From: Ophioderma brevispina
Taxonomy: Eukaryota; Echinodermata; Ophiuroidea; Amphilepidida; Ophiodermatidae
NCBI GenBank assembly: GCA_023653785.1
Contig: JAMKCH010022464.1
Span: 92,686-156,685 of the forward strand
Direction: 5' to 3'
Length of the DNA: 64,000 nt
This document shows positions 34,171-45,659 of the stretch, piece after piece. The notes beneath the pieces are model-generated. The model made no database searches. It was given only the letters and a program-made list of their open reading frames with translations, and had not been told where the DNA came from. How positions within the stretch are numbered: position 1 is the stretch's first letter; the number at the start of each line of letters is the position of its first letter. Made by a program: the position numbers and the translations under genes.

Positions 34171-34896
34171 TTCTTAATGTACAACATAAGAACATACATT
34201 TTAAAATCTTATGGTGTAGGACTACTTTTTTCTACACAAACGGAAGTTCCAGTCCGTGTGAACCGCGATGTTTAAATATTTCAAAATGGCATTATGACAT
34301 TAACATATGGATACTAAAAGTTACAAATAATTAATAAGAATTTTCGCCCCCGGAATGGAAATAGGTAGCCACCCCACCACAGCGTTACGTCCCAAAGTAA
34401 AAATGCTTCCGACGCCGATGCCAATTATCACAGTTAATTTGGCATAAAAAAGAAATTCATGACCATAGCATGGAAAATGGTTGAGCCAGTGAATTCACTG
34501 CAGGGCCAGTAGTTTCCTAGTTCACTGGCCCGACGGGCCAGGACAGAAAAAAAACTAAATCCACCCCTGCTTGGAACCAATTTTGACTCTTAACTATTGA
34601 ACTACAACCTGCAGATAGGGCAAACTATATCTTTTTTTGAATCCTTGAGAGATGACAAACATGTTGATATACTTTTTGACGTATTTTGACCCGTTTCATA
34701 TTTTGACCCCTGTATAAACCTTTCCCCCTTAAAAATACATTCCACTTCGATTTTGGTAAACTTTGCTATGGTGTTCTTAAAGGTTTTCTCATTACAATTC
34801 TTGAGAAAATGACTATTTTGTAATTAGTTTTGGGTTAAGGCATTTTTCCTAATTTTACTAGCCTATATCCAGTGACATTTTTCCCCTTTTTTACAG

Positions 34897-35042
34897 AGCT
34901 TGCATTTAGCATGACCCTTGATTCACAGAGTCCCGTAACTTCAAGAGCAGTATTTACCAGCAACGGTGACTTCAAATTAGACAACCAAGTGCAACTTGAG
35001 AGAGATACAGAGGCATGCTATGATGGAGAAGCTTATGTTAAG
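34897..35042 (+). CDS. integrin alpha exon, thigh domain (b)
   Basis: Acceptor TTTTTTACAG and donor AAG|GTATGA. Two leading bases complete the Glu codon begun in the previous exon. It then encodes 48 residues starting LAFSMTLDSQSPVTSRAVF, with QVQLERDTEACYDGEAYVK at the end, and finishes in phase 0. The R-A-x-F element, the single Cys near the end and the following (next exon) RDKxTPI match the middle of the integrin thigh domain, where the Cys forms a family-conserved disulphide. Confidence 0.92.
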
Positions 35043-35110
35043 GTATGAATAATGGAATACAACCACAGAGATTTTAAACATGACATGCTCTGTTTTAGAG
35101 ATTTGTATAT

Positions 35111-35365
35111 CAGGGGCGGCTCCAGAATCGGAAAAGCAGGGGCGAAAAGCAGAGTTAAAATTGTGTGTTATCAAACAACACATTGAACTGGTTCACATAA
35201 CTCTTTACACATATATTGTAGCTGGGAATTTCGTATACTTGGCCACTTGATACAACAATAATATTACTTCAATAAAGAGTTCTGCATGAATAAGTCTGTT
35301 TCTGTTAACTCACAGTATATAACTCTTCCTTTCACCCCTGCTTTACCATTCTGGAGCTGCCCCTG
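35111..35365. mobile_element. hAT MITE, 255 bp
   Basis: The ends CAGGGGCGGCTCCAGAATCG and the reverse complement of 35346-35365 (CAGGGGCAGCTCCAGAATGG) match. A perfect 8-bp duplication TTGTATAT lies at 35103-35110 and 35366-35373. No coding capacity. Inserted in the intron 70 bp after the exon ending at 35042. Confidence 0.93.
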
Positions 35366-35373
35366 TTGTATAT

Positions 35374-36500
35374 ACCTATGCAACATAGATCATGGTACTT
35401 CAGCCATTCCAAGTGTGAACATTGCCTGGTCATAACAAAAGAGCTTTGATTGTAAAAACATACATCAAATTTGTTGACTCGAAACAATTAGTTTAAAAAA
35501 AAAAGAAGAAATTGATGGGTATTTCTATGTCCTTTATATTCCCTACATTTTGAATGGATTTGTTTCACTGGTTTTAAAATAAGGTTCTTAGGTAACATCA
35601 ATGTTATCAGTTAGGAGGCCTCATTGAAGACCACAGTATGGGCCAGCTGTGAAGTTTGCGTACTAATGCAATTTTATTGCTGTAAATAATAGACCAGCTC
35701 AGGCTGTCTAGTTTAATAATCCACTGGGTGCCATCTTGGCACCAGGGGATAAAATTTCCAAAATGTATCAACAAAGTTATGAAATATCACAAATTCTTCC
35801 TGAAATCCAAAGGAGTAAAACAGTCAATGGGGACATGGCTGTACAATGATTAATTGTGTAGTTCAAAATAGGTCAAAGGATAAAACAACTTTTGTACAAT
35901 TTTCAAAACACCCTATGTAATTGAAAGCAGTCTCATATTATCCATCTTGATGCAAGGATTCTGAAAAGGTATAGTTTGCTATATCTAAGATGTCACCTTG
36001 AGGTAAGAATATGGGTGTAACTTAACCCTATTGTCTATGGCGATGGCCGCTTAGCTGAGCCATATTTACATCATAGCATTAAATATGTACATGTGCTTTC
36101 TGTGGATATAGCAAACTACTGTAAAAGAAATTTGTGTGAGGTTTTTATTTTCATGAATTTTGTGAATAAATCTACACTCTCAAAAATTAAAACTCGCTAA
36201 AAATAGTGCACTTCCAAGAAATGCTCATGAAATTGGAAACACTAAACATAGTACTGTAACATCTTCCCAACTTCATTGGGGTGTAAGTTTTAAGAACATA
36301 TCCACTACTTCAACTCATTAATTTTCCACAAAATGCAAGCAAAAGTAATATGTTTTTTACAAAATCTACAATATATGGAATAAGACTTTTAAAACATTTA
36401 CATATGCATTGTGGAGGAAGTGATAAGAAGCCAAAGGCCTGTAAAATCCCAGCTACCTTAAATGTTATGAATTATATTATCTAAATATCTTTTTTATATG
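35374..36500. other. integrin intron, no feature recognised
   Basis: AT-rich intronic DNA without clear repeats or coding signal. Confidence 0.5.
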
Positions 36501-36720
36501 AAGATTTTAATATTTTCACGTTTTTGCATTTTTGACATTTGAAGGGATATTATTCCAATATTTGACACCACAGTATCGATTGAGTTTCGCAAAATCGCAA
36601 GTTTGCAATTGGAATCTGAAAATCAGAGCCATTCTAGTATGTATGAAATGAATTATCAGAATTAGCTGTAAACATGTTTTCAAAGCATTAAGGGAGTAAG
36701 TTATTGCAGAGTCTTTGTAC
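36500..36720 (-). pseudogene. LINE pol C-terminal fragment
   Basis: The - strand frame includes CDFAKLNRYCGVKYWNNIPS followed by NVKNAKT. The pattern G-x-K-Y-W-N-x-(I/L)-P-x-x-(I/V)-K is common at the C-terminus of CR1/L2/Jockey-type LINE polyproteins. The frame ends by stop shortly afterwards. Only this tail is recognisable; upstream RT was not found at this site. Confidence 0.6.
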
Positions 36721-36832
36721 ATAAAAGTACACAGTTCGAAATCTTCAATCATCACTTTTCAATGCATTAATCAATTTTAAACAGAGGACTTGAGGAACAG
36801 TGCCTGTATTCACAATTTCCTCCTAATCACCC

Positions 36833-36845
36833 CCCCCCCCCCCCC
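36833..36845. repeat. poly-C tract
   Basis: A run of more than ten C residues in an AT-rich intron. Length may be unreliable, as homopolymers are error-prone. Confidence 0.8.
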
Positions 36846-37258
36846 TTCAAAGACGCTTTTGCAGTATGTTAATCTCCTCTTTATCAACTTTACCAGCACT
36901 TCCCCAAACGTTGAGCCATACTTATATAAGGAAGAATGAAGGGTATATACACCTAACTTACACATTCAGGAAGATGGTCTTAACTTTTGCCAATACACCA
37001 ATACTTCTTGAACATTTGTTTGCTCAAATTATTACTAGGCTCTTTCGCAAGAAAGATTTTGGTCACTTCAAATACCCAGAAAATTCACTGAACAACTTAG
37101 TTATTTTTATATGATCTCTCTTTAATTTCTATTTCATCATTGTAAAATTGTTTGGTTTTTGTATGGATTTCCAAAAGCATATAGTTGGTTTTATTTAGAT
37201 GTACTGAACGTTTATTGTATTGACAACCACTGTATTTTACTTTGCCAATTCCATCATT

Positions 37259-37393
37259 ACCTTAGTCGTGCACGACTAAGGTCTGTATTCCCAGTCCATT
37301 AACCCACCCTTAGTCGTGCAACGACTAAGGGCCTTTATTCCAGTCTTTTCTTTCTTCTGATTCTTACCTTAGTCGTGCAACGACTAAGGGCCT
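37259..37393. repeat. three tandem 22-23-bp palindromes CCTTAGTCGTGC(A)ACGACTAAGG
   Basis: Nearly identical perfect palindromes lie at about 37260-37281, 37311-37333 and 37369-37391, spaced ~50-58 bp and separated by T/C-rich linkers. Half of the motif (CACGACTAAGGTCCG) recurs just before the terminal hairpin of the downstream array repeats (41366, 48030, 53130), linking the palindromes to that family as a left-end or internal signal. Confidence 0.9.
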
Positions 37394-38292
37394 GTATGGG
37401 CCCAGCCAGTTCTTCTTTTTCTTTCCAATGCTCCTTAAATCACTACTAGTACCAACGGTAAAATCCCATATCAACCAAAGTTGGTCCGAAGAACCGCTGA
37501 CCCAATCTTCATATGGGGTGTACTCAGATTGGGTCAAGGTCACGTAACCGGAAGTCAAAGGGCTGCATTTTGTAAAAATCTTTAAAAGCTACTTGTCCTA
37601 CCAGACAACAATCTATAGATTACAAATTTGTTTCACAAGACATCCCTATACCATCCTCAATAGGATGTACACCGATAAACAATCGGAGTTCTTAACATTA
37701 AAAATTGTGTCCATATCTTAATAATATGCAAAAATGCTATATCTCAAAAACGATAAACCTTGGATGGGTGGATGTCTGTGCAAAAGTTGCGGATAGATTC
37801 AGACGAATACCATACAGAATTGTTAGCTCCCAGGGTCATCTGTAAGATATGCAAATGAGCTACTAATATGCAAAAACACTATACTATCAACCAATTAGGG
37901 TGATAAATTGTCATATTTGGGCACAATAATCAACTGGATAAAGCTCTATTATCTGTGATCACAACATGGTGTCCAATAGGTCAAATGGGGTCATCTATGG
38001 TTCAAATCTGAAAGAAGCTTAATTGACTATCTAATTAATGCCATCAATGATGGCATCGATGAATTATGAAAAAGAGTCCCCAGTGACCCGCTTCTTTTAC
38101 CCATCGTTTTTTAGTGGTTCAAAGGTCAAAATATGCCAATTATCAAAATTGCCCATATTGTAAAAATACCATATACCATCTTGTAGGGATTAATGAAAGA
38201 TGACATAAAAGTCTACAGTGACCGTGTTATGTGACCAATGGTTAAGTTCACAGGTCAAATTACCAAATGCCAAAAAATCACGACTCAGGTCC

Positions 38293-38325
38293 GTGCTCTT
38301 TGAGCACAAAATGTCTCCTAGTTCT
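38293..38325 (+). repeat. terminal hairpin plus CTAG end, copy 1
   Basis: GTGCTCTTTGAGCAC (38293-38307, 6-bp stem, 3-base loop) followed 10 bases later by CCTAGTT. A short hairpin just upstream of CTRR is the 3' end signature of Helitrons. Confidence 0.7.
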
Positions 38326-39519
38326 TTTTTTCTTTCAATGCACTTTCAAATTTACTACCTTGTACCAAACGGTTAACCCCATATCAACCAAAGTTGGTCA
38401 GAATAAACCTCTGACCCAAGCTCCATATGGGGTGTACTCCAGATTGGGGTCAAAGGTCACGTAACCGGAAGGTACTGCCATTTTGTAAAAATCTTTAAAA
38501 GCCTACCTGTCCTACATAAGACAACAAAGTTATAGATTCAATTTGCTCACAAGAATCCCTAGACCATCCTTCATATAGGATGTACACAATAACTTCGAGT
38601 TCATGCACATTCAAATGGCGGCCATATCAATTAATATGCAAAATGCCCTATATCCAAAACGATAAGACTTGGAAAGGTGATGTCCTGTGCAAAAGTGGCG
38701 GATAGTGTTGAAGACGGAATCATATGAACAGAATATTGGCTCCAATGGGTCACTGTAAGATAGGCAATGAGCTCAATTACTATTCCATAAACTATAACTC
38801 ATCAACCAAAATAGATATAAATGTCAATATGGGGGTCACAAGAACCACTGGATAAGCTCATTATCCGAGCTCACACATGGGGTCAAAAGGTCCATGGGGT
38901 CATCTATGGGTCAAATCTTAAAGACTTAATCGACTAATCTATGATGTCCTCGTGAAGGCCTCGAGGAATTTAAAAAAGCGTCCTCATACCCCTCTCTGGT
39001 GAACCCCATCCCTTTAGGGGTCAAGGTCCCAAATAATGGCAACTGTCAAAATTGCCCATATTGTAAAAATACCATACACCATCTTGTAGGGGTTAATGAC
39101 AGATGAACCTAGGCATCGATTGTGCTTTAGAAATCACGGGTATATCATGCGGTTTACAATTGCACTGTCCATGTGACCTTTGACCCCCAATCTATTTGTA
39201 CAGTCCCAAAGAGTTAGCAATGTTTTATGATCCTTTCCACTTGAATGAGTTCAAACATACATAGTCATAAAAATATTATAACATTAATCTAAGTAACTAA
39301 TAAAAACTAGCCGACTCCAGGATACTATGCCCTTCAGTGCTGTAATAGAGTCAAAGACTTCAATGCATTGGTATCATCATAATCAAGTTTTCCCAGATGG
39401 GCAGTTGGGCAAACAATTACCATGTAGACTATATTTCATCTGCGTTGAGTGGGAACTTGAGCCCTACAAATGCATCGGTAATTCTATCAATATAGCAACT
39501 TTGATATTTTGTGTATTTT

Positions 39520-40250
39520 GACCTTTGACCCCTTACGATGGCTCACAGAGCGCGGTCACTGGTACACTCTTTTTCAAATTTTCAATTGATGCCTCAAGAT
39601 GACATAGCTTTTAGGTCATTAGCTTTCTTTTATATTTGACCCCTAGATGACCCCATTTTACCTTTTGATCCCAAAATGTGGACATAAGTAATAGAGCCTT
39701 TTTCCAGTGGTTCTTTTGAACAAATTTACCTAAATATCTACTTTGGTTAATGAGTTATAGCGTTTTTGCATATTACTTAGCTCATTTGCATATCGTGCCC
39801 TGACTCCCTATGGTCCCACTATTCTGTCACGTGATTCGTCCTCGACAGTATCCGCACTTTTGCGCAGACATCACCTCTCCAGGTTGTATCGATTTTTAGA
39901 AGTTATAGCAATTTTGTGCATATTAATTAGAGGGGGAATGCGCCATTTTGAATGTTTAATGGAGTTCCTATATTAATTCTGTGTACAGCGTATACACGGA
40001 CCAAAGCGATCTCATGTTGCATTTTCGTACGTAGCGTCACCTAATCTGTAGAAGAAGTCGGCTTCCAAAGAGTTTAGTTTTTGGCCTCTATTGACCCCTA
40101 CGAGAGGTAAAGGTCAAATTATTTACACCCCTGGTGTAAATTGGGTCAGTGGTTCGTTCTGACCAATTTGGTAATCTCGGCCCAGCCGTTTGGCACTAGT
40201 ATCATTTTGAAGCAGGTACAAATAACAGAAAGAAGAAGAAACGAAGTTAT
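39520..40250 (-). repeat. inverted, best-preserved unit of the array
   Basis: Read on the - strand, the order is CTTCAAAATGATACTAGTGCC, CCAAACGGCTGG, GGTGTAAATAATTTGACC, CTACAGATTAGGTGACGC, GGTGATGTCTGCGCAAAAG and TATGCAAATGAGCTAAG. This matches the + strand copies with fewer interruptions. Unlike 43-47 kb, it has few stray homopolymers, so it is a better template for the family consensus. Confidence 0.75.
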
Positions 40251-41379
40251 GTGGCCCAAAGGCCACTGGTACACAGCGTTTGTTAAATATAACCCATGAC
40301 CTTTGACCCCATGGTCAAGCACAATTTGGTGAAGGATCTGAAGCTCCTTTAACAGCCTTGTTAAGAAACCAATCTGTCTTCTATGGCTGAAAAGTATAGT
40401 CAATGTAGCATTTTTCGCATTTTTTGGCAAATTGACCATTTGACCCCCTTAATGACCTTTGACCCCGATAGAAAAAAAACCTAATAGACTCGCAAAATAT
40501 GCATTGTTTCAGTTCAAATAAAAAATCTACTATGCTTAGTTTCGTAGAATAAAAATTCTTAAAGTTTTTTAGCTCAAAACCGGAAATGACCGTAAATGAC
40601 CTTTGACCCCCAAATAAAAATACCCTGCAACATTGGCTACATACCTGCATATCGATAAGTTAGGTCACTCTGCTATATTTGAATTTTGAGATAAAATTGT
40701 GGAAAATTTTAATATTTTGGTTTTTGACCGGAATGACCCCGTAATGACCTTTGATTCCTTTTCCTGTACACCCCGTATGTAGCAGGGTCAGTATTTCCCT
40801 GAACAAGTTTAGTTGATATCGGCATATCCTGTAGAAGTAGATAATTTTGCCATTAAATGGCATATTTTGTGCTTTCATACCGGAAATACCCCTTAATGCC
40901 CTTTGACGCCTTATTCTTTTACACCCTATCTGCGCATGGGTCGGTGGTTCCTCTGACAGAGTTTAGTTGATATCGGCATAATCCTTTAAAAGATATATTT
41001 TTGCGAATTAAAAGACATATTTGAATCCTGTGACGAGGTCAAAGGTCACGTGGGGGGTCATAGTCATATGGCAGGTGATGGTTCGCTGAGCGGTCATTTG
41101 GTGCAAACCTGGTCACTATTGGTCAAGCCACTACTGATCTATAAGCACATTGACCGAAGAAAGAAAGAAAGAAAGAAAGAAAAAAAGAAAAACACGCTAA
41201 AAACAGAGTAACATCAGCCATTTTTCCATCGGCTGTGTAAGAAATAAATCTGAGAGAAGACAGTAATCAGGCGGCTGACCGCATGATAAATAAAAGTCTA
41301 CAGTGACCCTGTTTTGTGACCAGAGTTAAGGTCAAAGGTCAAAATTACCCATGTGGCAAAACTTCCACGACTAAGGTCC

Positions 41380-41441
41380 GTGCTCTTTGAGCACAAAATG
41401 TCTCTAGTTATATCATGCGGTGCGGCCGCATGATATATTGC
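41380..41441 (+). repeat. terminal hairpin, CTAG end and adjoining TATCATGCGG palindrome
   Basis: GTGCTCTTTGAGCAC (41380-41394), then CTCTAGTT, followed at once by a palindrome ATATCATGCGG-TGC-GGCCGCATGATAT (41410-41436). The same junction (hairpin, CTAG, TATCATGCGG palindrome) recurs at 44417-44472, so the palindrome is probably the left end of the next unit. A looser version lies at 41496-41526. Confidence 0.85.
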
Positions 41442-42269
41442 CTTCTCTCGTTTCTTTCTTTACTAGCCGTTGCGAAGCACGGCTCGGGTCCTGTCTTTAT
41501 ATCATGCACAGAGTGCAGCCGCATGATACTGTCTTCTCGTCGATTCTTTCTTTCTCTTTCTTCTTTCTTTCTTTGTACCTTGCTTCAAATGCCTACTATG
41601 CCAAACGGCCTTGTGCTGATATTGACCAAAATTGGTCAAAGAACCACGACAAGCTACACCAGTGGTGTAAATAGTTTGATGCCTTTGACCTCTCGTAGGG
41701 TTCAATGGAGGTCAAACCTACAATCTTTTTGAGGCCTACGTCTTCTACAGATTAGGTGCGTTACATACAAAATGCGCATAGCATCTGTCTTGGTCATTGT
41801 ATACAGCTTTGATAAACCCGAATAAATCGTAAACTCATTACTTCAAAATGGCGGCCATATCTAATTAACTTAATGCAAAATTCTATATTCTCAAAATCGG
41901 TAAACTTGTGATAGGGTGGGGGTCTGTGCAAAAGTTTGCGGATAGATGTGGAGACGAATCATGTAACAGAATATTGACCCCAGGGTCCCAATGCATAACT
42001 ATGCAATGAGCTAATTAATATGCACAAACGCTATAACTCATTAACCAATAGATGATCTATGTCAAATGTGTTCCCAGCCACTGGGAAAAGCCTCTTACTT
42101 ATGTGCCACTAAGGGGCCAAAGGTCAAAATGTGGGTCATCCAGGGGTTCAAATATAAAAATCTAATGACCTATCTGCTCTGCCATCTTGTACAGTATGAA
42201 AGTGAAAAAAGTCCCACAGCGACCCGCCTTGAGCCATCGTAAAGGTGTCAAAGGTCAATTAACTCGGGC

Positions 42270-42890
42270 ATAGGATCTCCACCGTTAGACCCCTCCCGGA
42301 CATTTTTTCCAATCATGCCGCCATAATTGGATTTTACTGAAATACAATAATTTTTACGCTTATAACCCAAAGGGACAATTTTGTCTCAATTTTTTTAAAG
42401 TCACAACACATAACAACAATAACAATACCAAACAAAACTAATTATACAAGTAGCTTCTCAAATAAGGACATGATCATTGCATGGCTTCACTTATTATCAT
42501 TTTCTGACCATAATAGTATTAATCCTATATACAGCAAAATCATAGCCGCCAAAAGATAAACAAATTGGATTCTCGCCCAATCAGAATTTCCAGCAAACAA
42601 ATTCCTTAGTTTTTGCTGCTTTTTTTGGAAACCAAGGGGCTCTTTTTTTTCGCCAACAAATAAAACAAATAAAACCAAAATTAAAAAACTAAAAACCAAA
42701 ATCAAAAATTATACACCACTTATCTTTCAAATTAAGACATAGTAATTGCATGCTTCGACCTATTAATCGTGTTCTGTCCATAAACATACATATACAAGTG
42801 GCTGAAACCGTCTATGTACCCAAACGCTGTGTACCTGCCCCTGAGTCGGTGGGGTGTCTATGTGTTTGTCACTGAGTGGTAGTTTATGTA
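42270..42890. other. AT-rich spacer in the array
   Basis: Contains runs such as AAACAAATAAAACC and no landmark of the repeat unit. No gene recognised. The - strand frame at 42487-42705 is hydrophobic but low-complexity and unsupported. Confidence 0.45.
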
Positions 42891-43539
42891 CTCCAGACTT
42901 ACTTTCTAATATTTTAGATGCCACTTTTATAATTTAAAAAATAAACTTCATTCAAAGTGAATAAATCCTATATCAAATAAGGGGGGGTGGCGTCTACTCT
43001 TGTGGCCCTGGTGGGGAGGGGGAACTCGCTTGAACAACCACACGTCAAAGGGGCACCTGTACCTACAGTGCAATGTATTACCAACATCCAATATAGAGGA
43101 GGGCATATGCAAAAAAACGATAATCTCCCAGTACACAATCGATGCCTAGGTGTTATCGAGATTTTTTTTTCCTCTTTCTTCTTCTTTCCAACCCAACTTC
43201 AAAATGTACTAGTGCCAAACGGTTTATTATCGATTGCCCAAAATTGGTGCAAAGAACAACTGACCCAAGTCCCTATAGGGTGTACACAGATTTGGGTCAA
43301 AGGTTCCACGTGGCCAGAAAGGGCATTCTTTGAAAATTGACGCGGAAACTCATAAAAGCCTTCTTCTGCCCAGATTAAGTTCTATGATCACCTGAATTTG
43401 TCAAAGAACCACTGACCCAAACCCCTATAGGGTGGTACCAGATTGGGGTCAGTCATGTTGGCCGATTAAATGGGCATTCGTCGGAACTCTCCATAAATTC
43501 CTTCTTGTTCCACCACAAATCAATTGCTATAATACTTGA

Positions 43540-43860
43540 CAACCCAAACCCCACCACAAAAAGGAGCTCAGGGACAAAACACGTCTCGGGTGATCGCGAG
43601 GAAACAAAACACACAAACAAAAAGAGGGTGGGGTGGGGACACACACGCCCTCAACCAAAAACAAACCACAAACCAGGGGGCAAAAAAACACATCACAAAA
43701 CGGGTGGGGCCAGGTAGGGAACCGAAAAAACAAGGGACAACCACAGTTGTGGTCAGAAAAAAGACCACTGGGGGACGAAACGAACAAACCCCCGGCGGAG
43801 GGGGGGGGGGACGCCATGGTGGGAGACTTGTTCAGAAGAACCACCTGACCCACAAGTCCC
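43540..43860. other. anomalous A/C/G-rich stretch, probable low-quality sequence
   Basis: The repeat unit is interrupted by text such as ACACAAACAAAAAGAGGGTGG and long A and G runs, with open frames on both strands that lack any motif. It does not match other copies of the array. Unreliable consensus is more likely than a real insertion. Confidence 0.5.
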
Positions 43861-44416
43861 CTATGGTGTATACACAGAATTTTGGATCGCAAGTCATTTA
43901 AGGGGTCATTAAAGGGACCTTCCGGTCTAATTTGAAAATCTCTAGTACAGGTGACAGCCACAACAATAAATAGCGCCGTCGGTGTTTAGATAGCCCTATG
44001 ATTGTGCCAGGGTCGCAATGGTCACGGGGTGAGTCATGCATGTGAAGTAGTTTGAGACCCTTCACCAATTTTGTGCTCAACATGGGGGTCAAAGGTCATT
44101 AAGGGAACTCCGGTCTTAAGTGAAAATCTTTCAAAACATAATAGCTGTCATTTGCAAGGTAGCATGGTCACGTGACTCCTGCATATATATGAAGCAGCTA
44201 ATACAACCCTCACCAAAGTTGTGCACACCATGGGGGTCAACGAGGTCATTAAAGGCGAAACTTCCAGTGCTTAGGTAAAAATCTCACACATTATATCCTG
44301 GGGGTCATTTGCCAGGTACCATGGTCACGTGACTCTGCATACAGCAGCTTAAGACCCTTCGCAAAATTTGTGCTCGGCAATGGGGTCAACGGTCATTCCT
44401 CCCCACGGCTAGTTTC

Positions 44417-44472
44417 GTGCTCTTTGAGCACAATTTGCCTCTAGTTATATCATGCGGGCGCCGCATGATATC
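44417..44472 (+). repeat. terminal hairpin, CTAG end and palindrome, second junction
   Basis: GTGCTCTTTGAGCAC (44417-44431), CTCTAGTT, then the palindrome ATATCATGCGG-GCG-CCGCATGATAT (about 44450-44472). Same order and spacing as at 41380-41441. Confidence 0.85.
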
Positions 44473-45659
44473 TGTCTTCTCCTCTCGATTTTTCTATCTT
44501 CTTTCTTCTTTCTCTCTGTCTTTCTCTTTTCTTCTCTTCTTTCTTTTTCTTTTACCTTGCTTCAAAAATGCTACTATTGCAAACTGCTTGGGCCGATAGT
44601 TACCAAATGGTCAGAAAAACACTGACCCAAGTTACACAGGGGTGTAATATTTTGACCTTTGACCTCTCGTAGGGGTCATAGAGGTCAAAAACTACAAATC
44701 TTTTGAGGCCTACTACTTCTACAGATAGTTTCGCTACCTAAACGAAAATTCCCCAATGAGCCTCGTCTTTGGTCAGTGTATACAAGCTTGTACACCGGAT
44801 TAATAGCCGGAAACTCATTAACAAATCAAAGGGGCATTATCTAATAATATGCAATTGCTATATCTCACATCGTACAACCTGGATAGGGATGTCTGCGCAA
44901 AAGTGCGGATAATGTCGAGACGAATGACGTGACAGAATATTGCATAGGGGTCACGTGCACATAATGCAAAGGAGCTACTTATATGCAAAAACGCTATGAC
45001 CTCATTACAAAGTCAGATATTTATGTCAAATTGTTCACAGAATAACCCTGGAAAAGCTCTAATTCTTATTTCACATTTGCGGGATAAAATGTCAAATGGT
45101 GTCCTCTAGGGGGTCAATCTTAAAGAAGCTTAATTGACCTAAATAGCTATGCATCTTGTAGGCATCATGAAATTAAAAAGCGTCCACAGTGACCTCGCTT
45201 TGTGAGCCAATCGTTACTGGGTCAAGGGGCAAATACCCAAAATATCAACGTGCTATAATGGCTAGAACTACCTATGTCCATCTTGTCGGGCTCCAGTTCC
45301 CACTCACGACAGAGATCTAGTCTCATGTTAACTGTGTGTCCCAACCTGACTGCCCATCTTGGAAAACTTGATTATTGATTATACCACTGTCATTGCAATT
45401 CGTTGTCTACTTCACATCAACATGACGGGCATCGTATCTGGGAGTTCGGCTAGTTTTTAATAGGTTACTTAATTAATTATACTATTTTATAGCTAATTTA
45501 TAAGTTTAACTCATTCAAAGTGGAAATGAAGCATAATCATTGTAACTCATCTTTGGGACCTGTAACAACGATTGGGGGTCACAGGTCCCATGGATATTGC
45601 AAGTGGTCACCGAATGATATACCCGTGCTTTCTAAACCACAATCGATTCCCCGAGTTAA

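Larger units (their letters stand above)
30136..34569. mobile_element. 4.4-kb hAT-like non-autonomous element
   Basis: Terminal inverted repeats CAGGGCTCGATTTAG (30136-30150) and CAGGGGTGGATTTAG (complement of 34555-34569) begin with the CAGGG typical of hAT transposons. An 8-bp duplication CTTGGAAC flanks both sides (30128-30135 and 34570-34577), the hAT target size. Subterminal GGCCAGT/ACTGGCCC motifs occur on both strands at both ends (30150-30235 and 34490-34550). The interior has no recognisable hAT transposase and instead carries two repeat arrays (31450-32700 and 33120-34170). Confidence 0.87.

Noticed and set aside
36866..37114. 82-codon + strand frame downstream of the poly-C tract
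   Set aside because: No conserved motif; adjacent to a - strand LINE tail and probably intronic or part of the decayed LINE.
43527..43961. Overlapping 120-144-codon frames on both strands
   Set aside because: Lie in anomalous low-quality-looking sequence with homopolymers; no motif, no counterpart in sibling repeats.
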